A program made the position numbers and the translations under genes. The notes beneath the pieces are model-generated. The model saw only the letters and a list, made by a program, of their open reading frames with translations, was not told the DNA's origin and searched no databases. From Flammeovirgaceae bacterium (GTDB lineage: Bacteria; Bacteroidota; Bacteroidia; Cytophagales; Cyclobacteriaceae): a stretch of DNA of 7,704 nucleotides. Positions 1 to 6,900 of this stretch are shown in pieces (the stretch's first letter is position 1; each line of letters begins with the position of its first letter). The stretch spans positions 1 through 7,704 of the forward strand of contig CANGUI010000079.1 of NCBI GenBank assembly GCA_947457025.1, written 5' to 3'.

Positions 1-249
1 GAAATTCAGCCGCAATTGTTCAGCAAAGCGTTCCACAACGGGCGTCATCTCTGTGGGTGTGTTATCCAACTTTTTCGGCCATCCCAGCACAATGACCTCA
101 ACGTTTTCATGGTAGAAATAGTTTTTCAAAAACGCCAAAAGCGTGTCGCTCGAAACGGTCGTTAGTGCGGTAGCAATAATCTGTAGAGGATCCGTTACGG
201 CAATGCCGGTGCGCTTAAGGCCGAGGTCGAGTGCCAAAATCCGGCTCAT
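1..249 (-). CDS. ruvX: RuvX/YqgF-family pre-16S rRNA nuclease (3' end cut by window)
   Basis: The first 83 codons of a RuvX/YqgF protein are visible; the family is usually about 135-150 residues, so the C-terminal 40% lies outside the window. The family has an RNase H-like fold and, in E. coli, takes part in 5' maturation of 16S rRNA; older annotations call it a putative Holliday junction resolvase. Seen here: the N-terminal strand ILALDLGLKRTGIAV (residues 4-18), carrying the DxGxKRxG motif with the first metal-binding aspartate at residue 8; the following TDP and TALTTV segment; and the second core strand VEVIVLGWPKKLDN (50-63), matching the family's VGxP loop. The ATG at 247-249 places the motif at the usual distance from the N-terminus. 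No clear Shine-Dalgarno sequence precedes it. It starts 28 bases after the stop of the RIC-like gene on the same strand, so co-transcription is likely. The family call is firm. Confidence 0.93.
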   Translation of the reverse strand, partial: MSRILALDLGLKRTGIAVTDPLQIIATALTTVSSDTLLAFLKNYFYHENVEVIVLGWPKKLDNTPTEMTPVVERFAEQLRLNF

Positions 250-277
250 GTGCGACGGGTGGAGGGGGTGGGGCCCA

Positions 278-1030
278 TCAGTTAAACCTGCTTTTTTCTT
301 TCAGCATCTGTCTTACAGCAGTCTCCAGGGCCTCAGCTTTCGGGAAAAGAATATTATTTTCAATTGACGCATGCCGCACGAGCGATTCTTCAAATGCCTG
401 CAATTCGGCGTAGATCACTTTTAGGTGAACCGGGGCGCAGCGATCGAGGTGATAATGACCGGTAATGTGGCGGATACCACTCATTTCGTCGTGGTGGGCT
501 TCGTGTGCGGCAGAAAACTGGTGGATGCTGTTTTTCTCCATCGCATAGTACAATCCGGCCGGGTGGTATCTTCCCTGATGGGCGCGGTCCAGCATGGCCA
601 TGTACGTAAAGAGTGTATCTTCCTCCTCATAAATATGGTGAATAAAGTCTTCCAGCAACAGCGGGTACAGCAAATTCAGATCCCGCCCGATAGCAACGTA
701 GGGCCCGGGAGCAGGCTGGAAACTGCTGATCAGCCGGCCGAGGTACGGTAAGGTGTGCTTGATAAAAACATAATGGGCATGCTTCAGGTACTCGATGATG
801 AGCTCAATGGGATAGTTAACCAGTGGGAGCGAAGACGTGGCCGCATCAGCGTCTGCCTGTTCAAACTCGCGCACAACCTGCTGCACGGAGAGCCCCCGGG
901 CAGCACACACCTGTGCCAGCGTAAGCGCCGGGGTTTCGTAGAAATTAATCCCAAAATAAAAAAGAACCTTCGCCCGGATGCGGTTTTCAACCACCAGGTC
1001 ATCTATTCGAAGGTTGCCCAGAGCGTGCAT
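278..1030 (-). CDS. RIC/YtfE-like di-iron hemerythrin protein with ScdA_N-like N-terminus
   Basis: From the ATG at 1028-1030 the product is 250 residues. Residues about 5-55 resemble the ScdA_N (DUF542) domain that starts RIC proteins (DDLVVENRIRAKVLFYFGI, then LTLAQVCAARGL), but the family's Cys-Cys pair is replaced by FYETPA. Residues about 75-235 form a hemerythrin-like four-helix bundle. The ligands line up with E. coli YtfE: a His at 84 or 86 in LKHAH, His131/132 with Glu135-137 in HHIYEEED, His180 in HEAHHDE, and His220 with Glu224 in RHASIENNILFP. RIC proteins are cytoplasmic and are linked to repair of Fe-S clusters damaged by nitric oxide or oxidants. The frame stays open to an ATG at 1273, but the extra 81 residues resemble nothing in RIC proteins and contain a perfect DNA hairpin, so I chose the internal ATG that gives family length. 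ruvX follows closely. The specific role is inferred. Confidence 0.88.
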   Translation of the reverse strand: MHALGNLRIDDLVVENRIRAKVLFYFGINFYETPALTLAQVCAARGLSVQQVVREFEQADADAATSSLPLVNYPIELIIEYLKHAHYVFIKHTLPYLGRLISSFQPAPGPYVAIGRDLNLLYPLLLEDFIHHIYEEEDTLFTYMAMLDRAHQGRYHPAGLYYAMEKNSIHQFSAAHEAHHDEMSGIRHITGHYHLDRCAPVHLKVIYAELQAFEESLVRHASIENNILFPKAEALETAVRQMLKEKSRFN

Positions 1031-1071
1031 GTGCTGATTTTGAAAGTAGTAAAAATACCAAAAATGCAACA

Positions 1072-1092
1072 GCACCGCCAACGGGGCGGTGC
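1072..1092 (-). promoter_or_regulatory. Perfect 8-bp GC-rich hairpin in the RIC leader
   Basis: The plus strand reads GCACCGCC at 1072-1079, a five-base loop AACGG, then GGCGGTGC at 1085-1092, a perfect inverted repeat with 7 of 8 GC pairs. On the minus strand the arm nearest the gene is followed seven bases later by a five-T run, then by the RIC start 42 bases beyond the hairpin. It could be a leader structure, an attenuator-like terminator or a dyad operator. The sequence alone does not decide. Confidence 0.45.
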
Positions 1093-1105
1093 ACGAAATA
1101 TTTCC

Positions 1106-1138
1106 CAAAGGATATGTGGTATTTTTCATTATTTGCAA
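1106..1138 (-). promoter_or_regulatory. Candidate Bacteroidota-type promoter for the RIC-like gene
   Basis: On the minus strand a TTG (1136-1138) is followed after 21 bases by TATCCTTTG (1106-1114). This resembles the Bacteroidota -33 TTG and -7 TAnnTTTG elements with one extra base inside the -7 element and slightly long spacing. Transcription would begin just before the leader hairpin. Two deviations from consensus keep the confidence low. Confidence 0.28.
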
Positions 1139-1314
1139 CCCTATTTGGGTAAGGAGAGTCCGGAACTCGTCTTGAAAACGGAATTGGAAAGAAACTGTAG
1201 CAGCGTTCGGAGAAAACGGATATGGAGGATCCTGCACGGTAGGCTTCCGGCAAACCGAATTCAATCTGGCCATGTCTACCCGGTGCTAAGCTCCGAAAGG
1301 TATTTTTGAAACCA

Positions 1315-1346
1315 CTTGTAAACATATTTTCCTACCCCTCGTTTTG
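1315..1346 (+). promoter_or_regulatory. Candidate Bacteroidota-type promoter for the S41 peptidase gene
   Basis: A TTG at 1316-1318 is followed after 20 bases by TCGTTTTG (1339-1346). This matches the -7 consensus TAnnTTTG at five of six fixed positions, with near-consensus spacing to the -33 element. Transcription would start near 1352, giving a leader of about 35 bases before the ATG at 1389. Confidence 0.35.
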
Positions 1347-1388
1347 GAGGCATAATCAATCGGTTGTCACATCCACGAAGCACTAAAC

Positions 1389-3014
1389 ATGAACGAAATA
1401 AAAAATAGCCGGTCGCAGATCGCACTACCCCTGGTGCTGGCCATTGGGCTGGCGGCCGGTGTACTCATCGGTGCCAACCTGTCATCAGGGCAGGTAGCTT
1501 TCGGTGAAGCGGATGGTGTTGCCAAGTTCAACCAGGTTTTGAGTTTGATTCGAAAGGAGTATGTCGACACGGCAGATGAAGCCACACTTGTTGAGGGGGC
1601 CATTCAACACCTGCTCTCCAAACTTGATCCTCACTCTTCCTATATCACCGCATCCGACCGCGTGGAGGCAAACGAAGACCTGCAGGGCGGGTTCGAAGGC
1701 ATTGGCATAGAGTTTAATATTTTTAACGATACGCTCGTGGTGGTAGCTGCACTCAGCGGTGGTCCTTCCGAGGCAGTGGGCCTGCGCCCGGGCGATAAAA
1801 TCATCGAGGCGGACGATCAGCCGATGGCCCGCGTTGGGTTGACCAACCGCGATGTGCTGAAAGCGCTCAAAGGGCCCAAAGGTACCCAAGTCAGGATTCA
1901 GGTGCTGCGGAAAGGCGTGAAGGATCTGATCTCCTTTACGATTGTGCGCGATAAGATTCCGCAAACATCATTGGACGCCGCATACATGCTGGACGCTGAG
2001 ATCGGGTACATGAAGATAAGCCGGTTCGCCCAAACCACATACGATGAATTTCAGGCTGCTCTTGAAGATCTGAGAGGTAAAGGATTGAAGAAGCTTATTC
2101 TCGACCTGCAGGGCAACCCGGGCGGTTACATGAATCAGGCCATAGACATCGCAGATGAGTTTCTGGCAAAAGACAAAAAAGTTGTTTTTACAAAGGCAAA
2201 AGACCGGCGCTACAATTCGGAAGCCCTGGCCACGGCCAAAGGCAGTTTCGAAACCGGAGACCTGATTGTTCTCGTGAATGAGGGTAGCGCTTCGGCGTCC
2301 GAAATTGTGGCAGGCGCCTTGCAGGATAATGACCGCGCACTGATTGTGGGACGCAGGTCATTTGGAAAAGGCCTGGTGCAATCTCCTTTTGAATTGCAGG
2401 ATGGATCCGAGGTGCGCCTGACGATTTCGCGGTATTATACACCCAGCGGCCGGTCCATTCAAAAGCCGTACGGCGATGGCCATGACTATGGCCAAGACCT
2501 TGCCCTGCGATTCAAGAAAGGCGAGTTCTTTCATGCCGACAGCGTGAAATTCAATGACTCGCTGAAGTACCGAACAGCGAAAGGGCGGACGGTTTATGGC
2601 GGTGGCGGTATCATGCCCGATTATTTTGTTCCGCTGGATACGGCTAACACCAGTCGCTACCTGAATGAGCTTTACAATTCCAACTCGATTGCGGAGTTCA
2701 CATTCGCCTACACGGAAGCCAACAAAGCAACGCGCGAAAAAATGGGTTGTGCCACTTTTCGTAATCAGTTTCAGGTAACGGATACAATGCTGAGCGATCT
2801 CGCAGCTACCGGCTCGCAGAACAGTGTTAAATCAGACGGGCACGAGCTTACCAGCCGCAAAAGTCTGTTTGAGTTGCATGTGAAGGCGCAAATTGCCCGC
2901 AGAATCTGGGGAAATGAGGCTTTCTATCCGATCTACAACGAAACAAACGAGGTATTACAGCAGGCGATTGAGTTACTCAAGAAAGCCCCGGAATTGAAAT
3001 TGATGGAGATGTAA
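1389..3014 (+). CDS. S41-family C-terminal processing peptidase (CtpA/Prc-like), membrane-anchored
   Basis: A complete 541-residue protein. Residues about 11-30 (IALPLVLAIGLAAGVLIGAN) form an N-terminal hydrophobic segment acting as a signal anchor or signal peptide, so the enzyme should act in the periplasm. A short helical region (about 40-85) leads into a PDZ domain (about 95-180), starting at GGFEGIGIEF and including GLRPGDKIIEADDQP. The S41 catalytic core follows (about 190-365). The motif NEGSASASEI places the catalytic serine at Ser302, with Asp313, Lys327 in FGKG and Gln331 at the same spacings as in Tsp/CtpB, so the Ser-Lys-Gln catalytic set is intact. A C-terminal extension (about 370-541) carries no motif I recognise; extensions of this kind are usual in Bacteroidota members. 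These peptidases trim or degrade envelope proteins from their C-termini; the substrate here is unknown. The ATG is preceded by no strong ribosome site. The gene stands alone, divergent from the RIC-like gene. Confidence 0.95.
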   Translation: MNEIKNSRSQIALPLVLAIGLAAGVLIGANLSSGQVAFGEADGVAKFNQVLSLIRKEYVDTADEATLVEGAIQHLLSKLDPHSSYITASDRVEANEDLQGGFEGIGIEFNIFNDTLVVVAALSGGPSEAVGLRPGDKIIEADDQPMARVGLTNRDVLKALKGPKGTQVRIQVLRKGVKDLISFTIVRDKIPQTSLDAAYMLDAEIGYMKISRFAQTTYDEFQAALEDLRGKGLKKLILDLQGNPGGYMNQAIDIADEFLAKDKKVVFTKAKDRRYNSEALATAKGSFETGDLIVLVNEGSASASEIVAGALQDNDRALIVGRRSFGKGLVQSPFELQDGSEVRLTISRYYTPSGRSIQKPYGDGHDYGQDLALRFKKGEFFHADSVKFNDSLKYRTAKGRTVYGGGGIMPDYFVPLDTANTSRYLNELYNSNSIAEFTFAYTEANKATREKMGCATFRNQFQVTDTMLSDLAATGSQNSVKSDGHELTSRKSLFELHVKAQIARRIWGNEAFYPIYNETNEVLQQAIELLKKAPELKLMEM

Positions 3015-3034
3015 AAAAGCGGTGGTAAGCTTTT
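3015..3034 (+). terminator. Weak hairpin after the S41 stop codon
   Basis: Immediately after the stop codon, AAAAGC (3015-3020) can pair with GCTTTT (3029-3034) across an eight-base loop. The stem has only two GC pairs and the T run is just four bases and part of the stem, so it is at best a weak intrinsic terminator. Nothing better is visible downstream. Confidence 0.22.
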
Positions 3035-3160
3035 CTGAACGGGGGTTGGCTGCGAGGCAGGATTTTTGAAGCTCCATTTTGCCTTGGGAGTATTCGCCCA
3101 GCATGGAAACTTCTACTCACGGTAAGACATCGGATTCTAGACACGCGAAATTTTCTGGTT

Positions 3161-3451
3161 TTGTGTGGATGCTTTTGTAATTCCAGCCCATTGAACCTGC
3201 TGGTAGGTTTGATTGCATCTGCCTCCTTTTTGGTGGGTGTAACCTTCGGCCAAAACACGCTGGAACGACTGGGCCTCTCGTCTGCCAACTTGGCAAGCCT
3301 AGCGTTTTCGCTGCGCAGGCTAAGTTCAACCTATGCGTGGCCGACTACTCAGACGCAAAAGCAGCAGTACCTTTTTCTTTTTTCAAGTGATAAAAAGCTT
3401 CCAAAATTAGTCCAACCTTACATGTTACATACGTGTAAAAAAACGGTATAA
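3161..3451 (+). pseudogene. Truncated 5' remnant of a paralogue of the giant modular surface protein
   Basis: The frame encodes a signal peptide (hydrophobic stretch LNLLVGLIASASFLVGVTFG, ending before Gln31) and the first part of the mature protein. Residues 31-64 (QNTLERLGL, then ANLASLAFSLRRLSSTY) match 19 of 34 positions of the same region of the giant protein at 3944-4045 (QNTLDGIGL, then AANPAAAAYSLRQLSTTY). The resemblance also covers the segment before the signal peptide (NS followed by hydrophobic residues). After residue 64 (base 3352) the similarity stops and a tail of about 32 residues with many Lys and Gln leads to a stop at 3449-3451, so the rest of the molecule is missing. No in-frame ATG precedes it; TTG at 3161 is the only nearby start in this frame. 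I read it as a decayed duplicate. A short secreted protein is the less likely alternative. Confidence 0.6.
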
Positions 3452-3631
3452 ATGGCTATTTTACCGGCAGTTTATGACCAGCCTACTGAAAAAAGTTTAC
3501 GTTTTTCAATGGTTTTGATTCTTTTGATCAACGTTTTTGGCTCGACAATTCAGCCGGCAACTGAAGTAAGCGGCCCCCGGGGCCAGATCATCCGGGCGGC
3601 CCGGGTGAGGGGCTACTGTACTGGGGGCTAA
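3452..3631 (+). CDS. Doubtful 59-codon ORF with a hydrophobic segment
   Basis: ATG at 3452 begins one base after the remnant's stop codon and runs for 59 codons to TAA at 3629-3631. The product has a charged N-terminal part (DQPTEKSLR), a hydrophobic stretch FSMVLILLINVFG (residues 18-30) and a basic, Gly- and Arg-rich tail coming from two GC-only dyads. No family was recognised. The same frame continues past the stop through a Lys-rich stretch to TGA at 3755-3757. It could be a small secreted or membrane peptide, the relic of another signal peptide from the surface-protein family, or chance. I favour relic or chance. Confidence 0.2.
   Translation: MAILPAVYDQPTEKSLRFSMVLILLINVFGSTIQPATEVSGPRGQIIRAARVRGYCTGG
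3572..3604. repeat. Pair of 13-base GC-only dyads
   Basis: GGCCCC-C-GGGGCC (3572-3584) and CCGGGC-G-GCCCGG (3592-3604) are each perfect inverted repeats made only of G and C, separated by the seven bases AGATCAT. The surrounding sequence is clearly richer in A and T. No T run follows, so a normal intrinsic terminator is not supported. Confidence 0.55.
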
Positions 3632-3904
3632 GCGATAAAATTTTATTCAAAGCTCACGAAAAAGGCAGAAAAGCGAGTAAAGAAAAAAATGATCAATGAA
3701 GCACAAATGAATGAGTTAAAATACCCGGCCCTTCTTGTCTTTCAAACAATGAAGTGACCAGGTAAAAGGTGGAATGCCATGGGTTAACTTCGTCAATCCG
3801 AACCCTTGGGAATAACCCGCTACCCTACTTTTTCGGCAAGCCGAAAACATTCTGCTAACCGCGAAATACTTACCAATTCCATCCGATTATTCACATTAAT
3901 TTTA
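3632..3904. other. Gene-poor region upstream of the giant surface-protein gene
   Basis: This stretch is A-rich around 3640-3700. It contains a 22-codon ORF (3689-3757, preceded by an A-rich run) with no recognisable product, and a 13-codon ORF (3774-3815). The frame of the giant protein is already open from 3788, after a TAA at 3785-3787. No convincing -33/-7 promoter was found, nor any tRNA or mobile-element end. Confidence 0.5.
3830..3847. promoter_or_regulatory. 8-bp inverted repeat upstream of the giant gene's ATG
   Basis: TTTTCGGC (3830-3837) and GCCGAAAA (3840-3847) are perfect complements separated by two bases. It lies 58 bases before the ATG at 3905. The order (T run first, A run last) is the reverse of an intrinsic terminator, so a leader hairpin or a protein-binding dyad fits better. 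If translation starts at TTG 3806 it is inside the coding region. Confidence 0.4.
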
Positions 3905-6900
3905 ATGGCTTTATTGCTTACCTGTTCGAGCTTTGTATTCAGTCAAAATACACTCGATGGAATTGGACTGACAGCCGCGAACCCTGCCGCGGCCGCGTAT
4001 TCCCTACGGCAATTGAGTACGACTTATGGTGGCCCTGCCATTCAGGTACGAAGAAGCAGCGATAACACAACTCAAAACATTGGTTTTGATGGATCGGGTA
4101 ATTTGGACCTCACCATTCTTCTGGCCTTTGTTGGCGGTGGAGATGGGTTTGTTTCCATCTGGTACGACCAGAGCGGAAACGGCAGAAACCTCACCGCGAC
4201 TTCCACAAACCGTCAGCCTTCTATCGTAACTGCCGGTGTGGTGAATGTGCGGAACGCCCGGCCTGCCGTTGTATTTGATGGCACTGACGATCAATTGAGG
4301 AACACGTCCTTCCCAACGACCGGATTTACCGGATTTTCCGCAAGCATTCTGGCTTCCTGGACCACAGTGGGTTCCACCATTGGCAACATTCAGGTATTAT
4401 TTGATAACAATCACACCAACTCACAGGGGTTTGTTTTTCAGGATCGTCCTGATCTTGCCAACCGGCCCATCACCCTGGGGACCAACGCGGGTGGCGTGGC
4501 CGATGTGATCACCACTGGCAATGGCACGTTGCGGTTGCTCACCCTGGTAACGGATGCCACCACGGTGAAGGGTTACAGAGATGGCCTCCTCATTTCGACC
4601 ACTCCAAGAACGGGCGCATTCGTATTGACCAATATTCTTTCTGTTGGAGCATGGGCAAACGGACCATCGCGGTTTATGAACGGAAGCATACACGAGGTTT
4701 ATATCTTTGGTGACGCTCTCACAGATACCAACCAACAGGCGCTGGAAACCAACCAGGTCTGTTACTATAATGTTCCACCTTCGATTACACTGAGTACGAT
4801 TCCGGCTGTCCCCCCAAATTCAGCTTCAGCATCAATTCCGTACACTGCCACCACGGTCAACCCCAACACATACAGCATCGCCTGGAATGCGGCCGCCCTG
4901 GCAGCAGGCTTTGCGAATGTGACTGACGCGCCATTGCCGGCAAGCCCTATTTCAGTAACCCTGCCCACACCTACCGCTGCCGGTGGTGTTTTCAACGGCA
5001 CCTTAATTGTAAAAAATGCGTGCGGGGTGTCAAGTGTTAATTACCCGATCACCATCCGCATCCTCAACCCGATTTTGGGCACCACACACTTTGCCCAGGC
5101 GGCTTATTCGGTCAGGCGAATTGCTGCGGCCTACACCGGGCCGGCCATCCGCGTGAGGCGAAGCAGCGACAACGCAACCCAAGACATCGGCTTCACCGCG
5201 GGTGGGGATTTAGATCAAGCTGCTTTGCTTGCCTTTGTAGGAAGCGGTGACGGTTTTGTTGCCATCTGGTACGACCAAAGCGGCAATGCCCGCGATGCTG
5301 TACAAAACACGCCTGCCAACCAACCCCGTATTGTCAATGCGGGGGTAGTGGATTTAGCCAATACTCGTCCTACACTCACATTGTCAGGCAATCAAAATAT
5401 GAGCTCTGCACTTACCAATGCGCAAGCTGTTGGCAACGGTATTACGGCTACATTTTCATCAGTGTTCAGAACAAATAATGGAGTACAACAATCTTTAATT
5501 TCCGGCAATGGAAATGAATACAATATACATGCGCCTTGGAGCGATGGCAACACTTACTTCGATGTAGGCGATGCCGGATCGGGCAGGATTGCAGGACCAC
5601 TGAGTTGGAATGCCTTATCCTCCGGCACTTTCATAAGAAACGGAGCCATTGCCGAGGTGTACAAAAATGGCGTCAACTCATTCAACAGCAACTCCAGAAA
5701 CACCTCTTTCACCTTCAGCAACAGCAACATCTTCTTGTTCTCTTACAGCAATAGTACATTCTTCACGCAGGGCATTGTTCCTGAGATGATACTCTTCTCC
5801 ACCGCGCTTTCGGCTTCTAACAGAATCTCGATTGAGCTGAATCAAGACTGCTATTATAATTTAGGTGTAGTCTCCAATTACGTTGAATGGCGCGTGCAGG
5901 GAACACCAATTATATCAGCTTGTAACACAGTGGATGAAGAAGTGAGCTGGAGACTCACAGACCTGGTGAACACGCAGGCCACGGGCAATAACCTGACCAA
6001 GATTCAGGCCGGAGGCAGTTGGAACGGTGGCGCAGCGTCTTTTAATACGGTGGCCAACAACGGCTACTTCCAGTTTACGGCAACGGAAACCAACACCGAT
6101 CGTATGGTTGGCCTCAGCACCACCAACGCCAATGCCGACTGGACATCCATCCAGTATGCGGTGTATCTGCGCAGCAATGCCCAGTGGGAAGTGCGGCAGT
6201 CAGCCAGCGGAACGCTCTTCCTGGGCTCGTATGCAGCCAATGACGTGTTCAGGATTGCCGTAGAAGCAAACGTGGTGAAGTACTACCAGAACGGTGTGCT
6301 GCGCTACATCAGCGAGGTGACACCCACCCTGCCCTTGCTGGTGGATGTCTCGATCTTTTCGCAAGGCGGAACAATAAACAACGCCATTGTATCGAACTTG
6401 AGCGCAGGAGCGTACACATCCACGATTTCCGGTCCGTTCACGTCTGTCAACTATCAGTGGAAACTGAACGGGGCAAACGTTGGTACTGACTCACCCAATT
6501 ACAGCAACTTATCGCTGAATAGCAACGATGTAATCAGTTGTGTAGCTAGCATCCAGATTGGGGGCTGTACACAAGTTTTGCCTTCTAATGCGTTAACCAT
6601 TCGTCCGGTCACGGCTCCAACCTCCATCGACTTCTACATCCAGGGCACGGCTGCGGCATCAGCTTGTAACACGGTGGATGAAGAAGTGAGATGGAGACTG
6701 ACCGACCTGGTGAACACGCAGGCCACCGGCAACAATCTCGTTAAGATTCAGTCTGGAAACGTCTGGAACGGTGGCGCAGCGTCCTGGAACACGGTGGCCA
6801 ACAACGGCTACTTCCAGTTTACGGCAACGGAGACCAATACCGAGCGCATGGTAGGCCTGAGCACCACCAACGCCAATGCCGACTGGACATCCATCCAGTA

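Larger units (their letters stand above)
1031..1388. other. Divergent intergenic region between RIC-like gene and S41 peptidase
   Basis: About 358 bases separate the two divergent starts if the RIC-like gene begins at 1030. The region holds a candidate promoter for each direction and a GC-rich hairpin in the minus-strand leader. It is also covered by the N-terminal extension of the minus frame (to 1273) and by a plus-strand frame running to 1309; neither looks like a protein. No FNR-type palindrome was recognised. Confidence 0.6.

Noticed and set aside
1031..1273. 81-residue N-terminal extension of the RIC-like protein
   Set aside because: It resembles nothing in RIC proteins, covers a perfect hairpin and a candidate promoter, and the internal ATG gives the usual family length.
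425..1309. Long plus-strand frames at 425-751 and 755-1309
   Set aside because: They lie antisense to the RIC-like gene, whose hemerythrin ligands are clear, and their translations show no family pattern.
1485..2442. Minus-strand frames inside the S41 peptidase gene
   Set aside because: They are antisense shadows of a gene with complete catalytic motifs.
3417..3437. TTACA...TGTAA inverted repeat with a nested TTACAT direct repeat
   Set aside because: Only five pairs with a long loop in A/T-rich sequence, near chance level and with no supporting context.
3689..3815. Tiny ORFs of 22 codons (3689-3757) and 13 codons (3774-3815)
   Set aside because: They are too short, without recognisable content or clear translation signals beyond an A-rich run; expected by chance.
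3015..3904. Search for IS ends, att sites or a tRNA in the gene-poor stretch
   Set aside because: No transposase fragment, no terminal inverted repeats with target duplication and no cloverleaf-like sequence could be seen.
4004..5001. Minus-strand frames at 4004-4294, 4421-4735 and 4765-5001
   Set aside because: They overlap the continuous giant reading frame and have no recognisable protein features.
5536..6263. Plus-strand frames at 5536-5754 and 6027-6263
   Set aside because: They are out-of-frame shadows of the giant gene; the Gln-rich translation at 5536-5754 comes from reading Ser/Asn codons in another frame.
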